This document shows, piece by piece, positions 8,326-17,028 of a stretch of 21,442 nucleotides of DNA. A model generated the notes under the pieces. The model did not search any database and was not told the DNA's origin. It saw nothing but the letters and a program-made list of their open reading frames with translations. Positions within the stretch are counted from its first letter, which is position 1, and each line of letters begins with the position of its first letter. The position numbers and the translations under genes are program-made. Source of the DNA: Thalassiosira profunda (Eukaryota > Bacillariophyta > Thalassiosirophyceae > Thalassiosirales > Thalassiosiraceae). The DNA is taken from positions 1-21,442 of the forward strand of contig JALLAP010000699.1 of the NCBI GenBank assembly GCA_036939355.1, in the 5' to 3' direction.

Positions 8326-9245
8326 ATGAAGCTATCAGTTCTATACCTCGGAGGCTTGTCGGGGGCGCTGCTGTCGGGCGGGGCGGCCGCCAGCAGCGGC
8401 AAACCTCGCAATTTCGGGAGGATCGACCGGGTTGCGATGTCCCCACCGTCTGCGTCGACACATCACATCTTGGGCAACGAAAGCCATCACCCGGTCGCAT
8501 GCCGCGGAGGCGCCTGCTCGGATTCAAGCCCCGCTCTATTTGCTAAAATCTTTGCATCGGCGGCTGTGGAGACGGGTTGCTTGTATGGACTTGTGAACTA
8601 CGCCGCCAAGGCCAACACGTTGGACTACTCGAAGGCTGTCACCCGCACCGTCCAAGTGGCGCTGCTGTTGGCAGTCATCTTCGGCTCTGCGGCCTTTGGA
8701 GCGATCATTGACAACGGGCTGAGTGCCGCCTCCAAGCAGGCGTTGGACCCGAACACGATTCCTGTGAGTGTGATTCATCTAATGTGCGTAAATCTCCTTG
8801 ATGCATCTTGCTCATCGATTCCTTCTCATTGCAGGGAAATGCCGATTGGTACGCCAACCTCAAAAAGCCGAGCTGGAACCCGCCGGGGTGGCTCTTTCCG
8901 ATCATGTGGCTGATCGTCAGCAAGCCCACTCAGTTCATGGCGGTTTACAAGCTTGTTACCCAAAGCTACGAGAAGGATTTGACTATCCCCTTGGCAGTGT
9001 ATTGCAGCCATCTCTCGCTCGGCGACGCGTGGAACAAAGTGTTCTTTGGCCTCGAATGCACGGGACGCGGCGCGGCTGTCATCTCGACGTTCTGGAGTGT
9101 CCTGCTTCTCAGTGTGTATCTATTTTACGGCGTGGATCAATACGCCGGGCTGTTGCTGGCCCCAACGTTCCTTTGGGTGACGGTGGCCGCGGCTCTGAAC
9201 TGGAGCATTTACCTTTCGAACAAGGACGACGGGTGTGACGGCTAG
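8326..9245 (+). CDS. TSPO: TSPO/MBR-family (translocator protein, TspO-like) membrane protein
   Basis: The two exons are 8326-8763 and 8835-9245. A 71-base intron (GTGAGT...TTGCAG, phase 0) joins NTIP to GNADWYANL; the product is 282 aa. The family signature is WYANLKKPSWNPPGWLFPIMW, followed by SLGDAWNKVFFG and the last-helix motif APTFLWVTVAAALNWSIYLSN. TSPO proteins are five-helix membrane proteins that bind tetrapyrroles and sterols in mitochondria, plastids or the secretory pathway. Unusually, about 95 residues precede the first core helix, starting with a signal-like segment (MKLSVLYLGGLSGALLSGGAAA), so ER or plastid routing is inferred. An in-frame ATG at 8302 would add eight residues. 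It converges with the choice-of-anchor-L gene, 120 bases apart. Confidence 0.9.
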
Positions 9246-9365
9246 AGAGGCGAAGCAAATGGAAGGTCGACCGCAGAAGCAACATATCTCAATTGGTGGT
9301 TGTGAATTATGCATCTATGACTCATCTGAAAAGTGAACGATTGAAGGAGGTGTACGGGTGCCCGC

Positions 9366-10417
9366 TCAGCTTATTCGCTTGTTGTAGAATGTGAGTCCGA
9401 CAATCGGCATCAAGAGGGCTAGTAAACCAAGTATGATGAAGAGACCCACCGCCATTGGCATTGGTATTGCAGGCTCTCTCGTCACAGTAGTTTCCGGCGA
9501 AGGATCTGTGGCAGCCGTCCCGGGCACAGTTTCCGGCGAAGGATCCGAGGAAGCCGTCTCGGGCGGTGGCGAAACGACGTTGGCAGACATTTCGGTGCAG
9601 GTCATCGAACCGGCGGCGAGGAGCGCCCACGAATCAAGGCTCGCGTCGTCCACGTCTCCAATGGCGAATTTGAGTGTATTCCAACCGCCCCACACTTCGG
9701 CCGATGCTTCCATTTGCGATGTGAATTTCACCCGTCCCACCAGCGGGTTGGACACCAGTTGCGTTGAATCGATGTGACCCACCGTGACGGGCGATTCTCC
9801 ATCGCTGTCGGATACCAGGGCAATGTTCTCGCCGTTCAGAAATATTCCAAAGATGTCCTCGTGGGGCGCCGATTGTCCGAGATACTCCTCCGACCCGAAC
9901 GCGTAGGTCAAAGATACCGCGCGATCCGTCCCTTCCGTCCCGTTTGCGCAACGGAACTCGAATTGTATGTGGCACGGGTCGAAAATCTCCGCCTGGTCGT
10001 CAGGATGCAGCGCCTGCAGATCGAGCTCGGCCGAGGCTACCTGGTCCTCTTCGCCCGATCGCACCGTCGCCGCTTGAGCTTGGGCTCCGAACGCAGAGCC
10101 CGATACGAGCGCGATTCCTATCTCCTCAACATCCTCTCCCTGTCCGTTTTGGGCCAGCGCGAAGCAGGATCTGTCGGACGATGCGACGTTGCGAACTTTG
10201 ATTGAGGCGGTGGGATCGATGAGGTTGTTCCGCACGATGTCGTCGGCGGACAACGATTGGAACGTCACTGCGTTCGATAGGATCGAGCACACGATGTGAG
10301 CTTTTGCAAAAGGAGTTGAATACACGATGATAGAGTGTCGAACAACTCACGCTGTGCTCCAGCGGTGGCAGCGAGGAGGAGGGGCGCCGCGACGGCGGCC
10401 GGCGGAGGGCGAACCAT
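9366..10417 (-). CDS. Secreted, membrane-anchored choice-of-anchor-L domain protein
   Basis: Exons are 10417-10351 and 10267-9366, giving 322 aa. The 83-base intron (10350-10268, GTGAGT...ACGCAG) joins the signal peptide MVRPPPAAVAAPLLLAATAGAQ to LTFQSLSADDIVRNNL. An alternative acceptor at 10301 gives a 50-base intron that is also in frame and keeps 11 more residues. Core motifs of the choice-of-anchor-L domain are visible: SADDIVRNNL, the IGIALVSG strand, TYAFGSEEY, EDIFGIFLNG, NIALVSDS and a C-terminal LKFAIGDVDDASLDSWALL strand. A Pro/Glu/Thr linker with a DPSPET repeat leads to one membrane helix (about 293-315) and a short basic tail. This predicts a type I surface or vesicle protein. 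The ligand is unknown; the family is mostly known from bacterial surface proteins. Confidence 0.8.
9489..9566. repeat. 39-bp tandem repeat encoding the DPSPET linker
   Basis: Two units with period 39 begin AGTTTCCGGCGAAGGATC at 9489 and 9528. They encode a 13-residue repeat containing DPSPET in the linker before the membrane helix. Confidence 0.75.
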
Positions 10418-10957
10418 AGTTTTGTGCTGCCACCAATGATGATTGCAATTCAAGCAAGTGAATGAGCCTATGTACTCGTGCGAGCGCGAGCAGATCGATT
10501 CGGCTTGCGCTGCAAGCGAGTGTGTTGCTATGCGCCGATGCGAGACAAGGCGATAGCCTCCGCGCATGCAGAGCGAGGCATAGAAGAGGTGAAGAGCGAC
10601 GCCACTTTTGTGAGTTTGGAGTTGGAGCGCAGAAGTGAGAAGTTGGTCGCAAGCTCGACTTACGTCGCCAGAAAGTGGCGATGAGATGGCGATGCTAATT
10701 GGCGACAATGGTCGAGACTCGTGACTCGTTCAGTTTGACCGGCCTCCTTAGGCCTCCTCCCTCCTCCACCCCGACCTCCCCAGCTCCGCCGCCGACGTGC
10801 GATCTTCCTCTTCACCCCTCGCCCCCGCCGGCGCTTGCCGTTGTCGTGCGGGTCCGCTTCCTTGGGGGCGCTTTAGGCGGCAACGCCCACAAATTAATAG
10901 CAGATTAGCGACCAGCCCGTTGCACGGTGCATCTCGTTGCAATTATTGCAATTGAGG
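10418..10957. other. Intergenic region between divergent genes
   Basis: These 540 bases lie between the starts of the choice-of-anchor-L gene (minus) and the glycosyltransferase gene (plus), and must hold both promoters. Only short, poorly composed ORFs occur. Near the glycosyltransferase start are the imperfect palindrome TGCACGGTGCA (10921-10931) and two TTGCAATT copies (10938-10955). I see no RNA gene or repeat element. Confidence 0.5.
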
Positions 10958-12875
10958 ATGAAGAATCGATCCGACTCGTCCCTCAACGGCGTCTCGGCCT
11001 CGGCCGCTGATGCCGCGGCCGTGGCGATGGACGACGGCTATGCCGAGCGCATCCACCAGCGCAAGCAGCGTTACAAACGGTACGGGCGAAAAAGATCCTC
11101 CCTCCCTCTTGCTGACAACGCACCGATTGCAACGAGCGCCCCCTTCAAGGTCCTGCTGGTCCTCCTCGCGGTGGCATTATCCATCCAATTCCTCATCGTC
11201 TTCAGCTGGCACCACCGGAGGCACGACAAGCACGTATTAGGCAAGTCGCTGGGGCGCCAAATCGAAACGGCCGAGGAGGCCTTCCAGGCAAATGAAGATC
11301 ATTTGTATGAGGAGGCATTCGAGAAGGATCCGAACCTGGCGCACCTGGTGCCGCACTTGCCCCCGCTGCCGCCGATACTAAACGCGAGGAATTTCCATCG
11401 GCGGCCGCGCGCCAAGGAATTGATCGACGACACGCTGAGTGGGGAGCACCCGACGATTGCGGGGATCTCGATGATACTGGACGATTTCCTTGCGGCGATG
11501 CACAAAAGCAACAGCGAACTGGCGCAGAGACAGGGTCCAAAGGTGCAGAGGGACGAGGTGCACGAGCGGTTCGTCAAATTGGCGCAAAAGCACCTGGCGC
11601 CGTTCGAGGCCGCCTATCGAGACCGGCCCATCTTTCCCATCAGGGACGACGATTCGATCTTCATATCGCTGGCCAGCTTTCGGGANCTATCGAGACCGGC
11701 CCATCTTTCCCATCAGGGACGACGATTCGATCTTCATATCGCTGGCCAGCTTTCGGGATTATCTGCTTGGAGACACGCTGAAGGGGGCGTTCGACCAGGC
11801 AAAGAATCCCGACAAACTGTTCATCGGGGCCATCGTCCAGAACTGCTTTGGGCTCAACCCTTATCCCGGCGAGAAGGGCGTGCAATGTCGAACGGGGGCG
11901 CAGGTGGTGGGGAAGAACAAGCAGGGGCGGGATATGACGAAGGTGAGCGACGCGCCGCCGGACCGAAATGGCATCGAGGAGTTCTGCGCGTCGCCGGACC
12001 ACAAAAAGTACTGCGACAGCGGCCAAATTCGCGTGCTGTATGTCCACGAAAACGAAAGCCTGGGTCCGGCAATGGCGCGGTATTATGCCTCCAAGCTCTG
12101 GGGCGGGGAGTCGTTCTTCATGCAGGTAGATTCGCACCTGCTGTTCGCCGAGCACTGGGACGAGTTGTACGTCAACGAGGTCAAGGCGGCCAAATCCTAC
12201 CCAAAAGCCGTCCTTTCGGCATACCCGCCCGGGTTCCAGAAAGAAACTGGGGACGGCAAGCTGGATCACAGCGGCTCAGCGGGAACAAGGCTCTGCACCT
12301 GCGAATTCAGCAGCAGTGACGTGGAGGCGCAGATCATACGCATCAACACTGGGCCCGGATATCACGCGGACGGACCTCCAACACAAATTGCATTCATTGC
12401 CGCCGGGTTCTTTTTCACGCCGGCGGCGTTCCTGACTGATGTGCCGTTCGACCCGTACCTGCCCTGGACCTTCATGGGCGAAGAGATTATGCTCAGTATG
12501 CGGGCCTGGACCCACGGTTGGGATATTTATGCGCCGCGAAAGAATTGGATAGCACACCAATACCGCCCGGGTAGGATGGGATTGCCCAAGTTTTGGGGAT
12601 CGGTGGGGCGGCTCTTTGGAAGGCCGGGGCCCGGATTTAGCAATCAATTGCAATTGCGGCTGATCAAGAGAGTAAAGTATCTCGTGGGGTACAAGGACTG
12701 CTGTACGAGGGAGAAGCTGCAGCGGGAGGGAGACGAGCTGGTGTTGACGGACGTCGAACACTACGGCTTTGGCGATGTCAGAAGTCGAGAGGAGTACTTG
12801 AAGTTGACCAAAATCGATGTCGACAAAAAGAGGTGCGGGCACATGGAGTGGTGCACCAAAGGCGATCTTCTCTGA
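10958..12875 (+). CDS. GlcNAc-type glycosyltransferase (Glycosyltransferase_GlcNAc / GT60-like), frame broken by assembly artefact
   Basis: This is a type II membrane protein. A short basic cytosolic segment is followed by one hydrophobic helix (FKVLLVLLAVALSIQFLIVF, about residues 65-84), a stem, and a catalytic domain starting near SIFISLASFRDY. Family landmarks are RVLYVHENESLGPAMARYYA, the metal-binding motif FFMQVDSHLLF, FMGEEIMLSMRAWTHGWDI and a C-terminal Cys/His region. The relatives transfer GlcNAc to Ser/Thr or hydroxyproline. Golgi location is inferred from the anchor. The frame is interrupted at the N (11686), where 72 bases are exactly repeated. Removing N plus one copy (11686-11758) rejoins 10958-11685 with 11759-12875 in frame, for 614 aa. 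The first ATG is 10958; the open frame extends slightly upstream without an ATG. Confidence 0.87.
11614..11758. repeat. 72-bp exact direct repeat flanking a single N (assembly joint)
   Basis: Positions 11614-11685 and 11687-11758 are identical over 72 bases, with one N (11686) between them. Both copies encode the same part of the glycosyltransferase, and the extra 73 bases shift its frame. This is best explained as two contig ends that overlap but were joined with a placeholder N. Confidence 0.9.
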
Positions 12876-12957
12876 GCTCTACCCCACTTATAATAGAAGA
12901 TTGCCATAAATATAGAGAGCAGGCCATGCGAATCTACGATACCAGTTTCGAAGGACG

Positions 12958-13102
12958 CGCGATAAGCCCAACCAAATGGAACGGCCCGATACAACGATGC
13001 CTCTTCACCCGATCGAGTCGTTCAGGATANCGCGATAAGCCCAACCAAATGGAACGGCCCGATACAACGATGCCTCTTCACCCGATCGAGTCGTTCAGGA
13101 TA
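12958..13102. repeat. Second 72-bp exact direct repeat flanking a single N (assembly joint)
   Basis: Positions 12958-13029 and 13031-13102 are identical over 72 bases around the N at 13030. The right copy contains the stop codon of the BTB-domain gene (13078-13080). The left copy lies in the 3' intergenic space. The repeat length is the same as at 11614-11758. Confidence 0.9.
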
Positions 13103-14348
13103 TATTTGATGGTAGGATTGCCATAGGCCAGTTTCTGCGGGTCGGCAGAAACCCAACCTTTCAGGGGCGGTCGCTTCCTGTTTTTGCTGTAAGGCGCGAT
13201 GAAGCATTTCTGCTTCACGATACTGTCAGGATCAGGTTCGCCATCCTCGTCGAGCCGAGTTGGCGGGTAACGACGAATGATAGCCCATCCTTCAAAGTCG
13301 TCATCCTTCCAAAACTCAATGCGGAACGTCACCATCTGTCCTCCCCATCTATCCGTTCTCTCCTCGTATCCTGGTGGTCTATAGATGTCCCAGCATCCCA
13401 ATTCCTTTTCATACGCCCCATCGGCACCACCTGCCCCTGACAGTTCGATGCGCGAAATGCACGCCCGTAAAAGCGACCACTCATCGGTGCTTTCGCACTT
13501 AGCGACAAACTCTTTGGGAAACTCTGGATCATCGAGAGCCATAGAGGTGTCTCCTCCAAAGAACCTGCCAGTGACCAGGTCGTTAGGGGTGCACTGATGG
13601 TCAAGTCCGATCTGAGCTCTGTTGTCACTGGAATACTTCAGCAGTGGCTGTAGTTTCTTCAAGTGATCGGCCGTAAACATCATCCTCCCATAGGGAGTAT
13701 CCTTCCCATAGGAAGTGTGCCTCCCATACGGACCATCTCTGCTTTGCATCTTACACCAAATATACGATATCCCTGCCTTGAAAGCGGACTCCAAGTTCGC
13801 TTCGCGGCTGACAAGCACCAAGTCAATGATCAAATCGAGATCAATAGTAAACTTGCTCTCCATAACTTCAATCAAAGGCAGGCTGAAGTAGTCAGCAATG
13901 ACAACATCGCACAGCTTCCTTCCTTCTTCGAACTCGTATTTGTCGTAGTGCATGGCAACCTCTAATGCATCGCTGGCTTTCATCCCGCGAGTTGCCAATG
14001 GGTCATCAAGAAAGGACAACTTTTCATCCACGCGTCTAGAGAAATGTCGGGGAAGGTGATGGTGCGCTCGTCCCTCTCCCTCATTGGAGCGGTCAGCATA
14101 GCATCGACTGCAAATAATCAGTGAGCGAACACGAAGTGGATGCACAGCACATGCACCACCTTGCACTCACTGTACTTGCTCTTGGCCGCCAAAGTCTGAG
14201 AATGGCACCATTGGGTCTCTTCGTCATCGCCGCTGCCCAGGACGACCTTGAGGTCCGGCTCGCTCGACCGCAGCCGCTTGGCCTCCTGCTCGCCACTATT
14301 GTCGCTTGCCTCGTGTGTTCTGTTGGTTTGTTTGGTTTGGAGTTGAAT
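13078..14348 (-). CDS. BTB/POZ-like domain protein, apparently frameshifted and lacking a clear start
   Basis: An upstream exon (about 14348-14171) reads SSEPDLKVVLGSGDDEETQWCHSQTLAAKSKY, typical of the start of a BTB fold (a protein-interaction domain, often a Cullin-3 adaptor). A 63-base intron (14170-14108) leads to IDAMLTAPM...TITFPDISLDAWMK. At the four-T run at 14021-14024 (AAAA on the coding strand) the frame must shift to continue as LSFLDDPLATRGMKASDALEVAMHYDKYEFEEG; one more A would restore it. The rest, to the stop at 13078, is about 300 aa with no domain I can name, including WDIYRPPGYEERTDRW. No in-frame ATG is visible upstream, where a MITE-like element abuts the gene. It could be a recent pseudogene, or a live gene with a sequencing error and an unseen first exon. 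Confidence 0.6.
13683..13736. repeat. 18-bp tandem repeat (three units) in the BTB gene
   Basis: TCCCATA recurs at 13686, 13704 and 13722 with a constant period of 18. It encodes, on the minus strand, three six-residue units (GPYGRH, TSYGKD, TPYGRM). Confidence 0.75.
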
Positions 14349-14585
14349 CACGGGAAAACATGGGGGTGCAACAGGGGGTGAGTCGTTGATCGAGTTTGGG
14401 GTCAGCAGTTTTCAAGTTTTCTGGGTGTACCTGGGGGTTTTAAGCACGACCCACCGCGACGAAGCTAGGAGAGAGATGCGAAATCCGAGTGAAAACCTCC
14501 CCGAAACTTGGAAACTGCTGACCCCAAACTCGATCAGCCTGCCCGCCCTCAGAAAGCTAGCGTTGCACCCCCATGTTTTCCCGTG
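14349..14585. mobile_element. 237-bp MITE-like non-autonomous element with perfect terminal inverted repeats
   Basis: The outer 24 bases, 14349-14372 and 14562-14585, are perfect inverted copies (left end CACGGGAAAACATGGG). They are flanked on both sides by the direct repeat GTTGAAT (14342-14348 and 14586-14592), which looks like a 7-bp target-site duplication. Inner subterminal arms of about 34 bases (14388-14422 and 14503-14536, around GATCGAGTTTGGGGTCAGC) are also inverted, with a few mismatches. No transposase is encoded. The superfamily is unclear: 7 bp is close to the 8 bp of hAT, but the ends do not settle it. It lies at the 5' side of the damaged BTB gene. Confidence 0.75.
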
Positions 14586-14781
14586 GTTGAATGAACGGGG
14601 GTATAGTACTCCGTACGATCGCAACGTAAGTCCTAACCCTAACATACAATGCCTCTTCTCTCGAGCAAGCAAAGCAGGTATGTAGGTTGGGAAGATGAGC
14701 ATTTCACCTTCAAGGCTGACTACTAACACAATATTAATGACACACGCAACACAGTCCTTTCAGTTGAAACATATGCAGCAT

Positions 14782-16685
14782 TCACTCCGACTCTGCGCTC
14801 GGAACGCCGACCGCCCGGCGGACGGGCCGATCGATGTGAACTGTCTCGGTCTGCGAATTGTACAGTGCAAAGAAGGGCCGGGGAAGATCCTCGCAATATT
14901 TCCTCATCTTCAACTTGGCATCCTGCAAACTCTCGGCTAGGAAGTAGACCGGTTGGTAGGTTGTAATTGGGAAGTCCTGCGCTGCTGCCGCCGCCGGATC
15001 CCAAGGCTTGATTTCCGGGCGAAGCGGCATCCCGTCCTCTCCCACTCCGTTCAGCTCGTCGTCGCCCCGTTCTTTGCAAGAGTATTCCAGCTCTCCAAAC
15101 GACGAGAGCAACCCGGCGCCATAGGCTTTGTTCTTTCCGTCCTCCCGGCACAGACCGAATTCCACACTGTGCCAATAGCAACGGGCCAACTTCAAAACGT
15201 CCTCGTCGCTCGCGCCAAGACTCGCCAGTCCGATCTCTTGGGAGAAGTCGCAAAAGTCTCGGTCCGCAAACATCGGCACGTGTCCCAACAACTCGTGGCA
15301 GATATCAGGTTCGGGCGTGTAAAGCGGCTTCGAGGGGTGGCGAATGTACTGCGTGCAGAAGAACGTTCGGAACGCCAGCCCGTTGAGGAAGTCCCGAGAA
15401 GATATCAGACCAGCAACAGGACGGAGGCGAAAGCTCGTCTGGAGCTTCAGGAAATCCGCAACTTTTCCAATCTGAGGGATCTCATCGCGGGAGTAGCCGC
15501 AGTGCTTCTTCATCAAGCGCATCGATTTCTGAAGACAGGAACCGAAGCATTTGTATGAGATCACAATAGAGGGAAAGAAACTTACATCATGTGAAAGGCT
15601 CACCTTGTATTCTTTGCATGCATACTGGATGTGAACAAAACCACAAGATTGTCAGATCGGTTGCAGTATGGGAAACTCTGCAACTGCATCTACCAAATGC
15701 AACTCACCTTGTCCCACAAATCCTCCATCTTATCCCACACAATACCCCATGTCTCAATTTCCTCCTTCGAATAGGCAGTGTGGGGAATGGAATGATGCAT
15801 GCGATAGTCCAAGGCCTGCTGCGCCAGACGAGCTCGACGCTGGCGGTAATCGGCGTCGTTGAATCCGGGATGATCCGCCTCGAGATCAGTACCCGCGTCC
15901 AAAGTACGATTGGCAATGAGGTCCAGCTCCGAGATGTGGCGAGGAAACCATTGCACCTAAAGTAAAGATATGCAATCTTTAGCGTTGATACCTCGAATTG
16001 CAATCTGAAGACAGAAGATGTGCATTCGGTGCTCTCACCTCCTTCTCATCAAGAACAAGTAGCTTGTCCGTCATGCCCTGCAGCTGGCCCAGCAGCGCGT
16101 TGACGTTGGCGTCCCCGACCTTGCCGTGGAAGTCGACGAAGAAGTCGAACTTTTTGCCGCCGTCCTCGCTGGAGACAGGACGAGATTCGATGCGGGTCAC
16201 ATTCACGTCGTACTTCCAGCTACAATGCATTATTGCAATAGTGACACGTGATGTGAGAATTGCGATCTAGTGCAGGTTGCAAATCGAATCTGATTGCCAG
16301 ATGATACCCGCCATGCATTGACGGTGGCAGTGCCCACTCACAAGAATCTGAGCACGTCGTGCAGTGCACCGACGCGATCGCCCAACTCCATCAACACCGA
16401 CGTGCGAGGTCCCTCATCCGGGTGCGAAGCGGCCGACGCCCCGTCCGCGGCGCCCTTGCCGACGTAGGGAGTGTGCGAAGCGATGGAGGCCGCTGCTGCT
16501 TCGTTCGCCTGCCACTCATCGTAGTCGACGTAGTCGGGGCTGGTTGAGAGGAGACTGTGTTGGCAGCTGACGCCGGCGTCGGAATTCTGCACGATGGAGG
16601 CGGCGACAGGATACCCGGGGCGATGGCCAGCAGAGGCGGCGACAGCCGCCCTGAGGACGGAGCGCCGGGCAAGCGACGATATCAT
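14782..16685 (-). CDS. PAH: Biopterin/folate-dependent aromatic amino acid hydroxylase (phenylalanine hydroxylase-like) with ACT domain
   Basis: Five exons: 16685-16342, 16219-16039, 15956-15708, 15624-15604 (21 bases) and 15528-14782. The introns are 122, 82, 83 and 75 bases, all GT-AG; the product is 513 aa. The N-terminus ([20 protein letters not shown]) looks like a mitochondrial or other organellar presequence. An ACT regulatory domain spans roughly residues 97-175 ([19 protein letters not shown]...[10 protein letters not shown]), crossing intron 1. The catalytic domain follows ([36 protein letters not shown]). The iron ligands are in [12 protein letters not shown] (H343, H348) and [10 protein letters not shown] (E388). 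[16 protein letters not shown] and [15 protein letters not shown] complete it. It hydroxylates Phe to Tyr with O2 and a pterin or folate cofactor. A tyrosine or tryptophan hydroxylase role is not excluded, but Phe is the default for algae. Confidence 0.95.
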
Positions 16686-17028
16686 GGCGGAATGTCAATG
16701 GGAGTGCGGGTGGAGACAGCGTTTATGAGATGTGGGATGGGGCCGGGGCGGCTGCGGCGGAAGGTGTCATTGTCGCCGCCTCCTGCTTTTGTTCTTTCAG
16801 TCGATTCTGAGTTCTGGCGTCCCTACAAGTTTAGTTAGAGCTCTGATACTCACTGAATCTTCAGTCCATTTGTCGCTTACTTTGTAAGGTAGCACAGAGC
16901 ACAGGTGGACGACGGCGCAGATGGCGACGAACGGATTCACAGCTGTCGCGCCAAAGAAAGTAAGAAGACGAGCGAGCGAGGGAAAGACGAATTGAACAGT
17001 CTTTACATGTTTTGGTACAATATACAAA
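16686..17028. other. Intergenic/5' region of the hydroxylase and 3' region of the proton channel gene
   Basis: These 343 bases lie between two same-strand genes. A minus-strand frame without an ATG (16797-17042) is open but overlaps the channel stop, so I do not call it. GTGAGT-like sites near 16850 might mark a non-coding 5' exon of the hydroxylase. Nothing else is recognisable. Confidence 0.4.

Noticed and set aside
10301..10350. 50-base intron choice in the choice-of-anchor-L gene
   Set aside because: It is in frame, but shorter than every other intron here and with a weak acceptor (GCAAAAG). The 83-base version ending ACGCAG is preferred.
11614..11758. Biological tandem duplication within the glycosyltransferase
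   Set aside because: The exact 72-base identity around an N, the same length at the second N, and the restored frame on removing one copy all favour an assembly artefact.
14632..14643. CCTAACCCTAAC, resembling telomeric repeat
   Set aside because: Only two units are present, next to unique sequence. It is too short to call an interstitial telomere or a chromosome end.
14953..15558. 201-aa plus-strand ORF
   Set aside because: It lies antisense to the hydroxylase catalytic exon, including the iron-ligand motifs, so it is a shadow.
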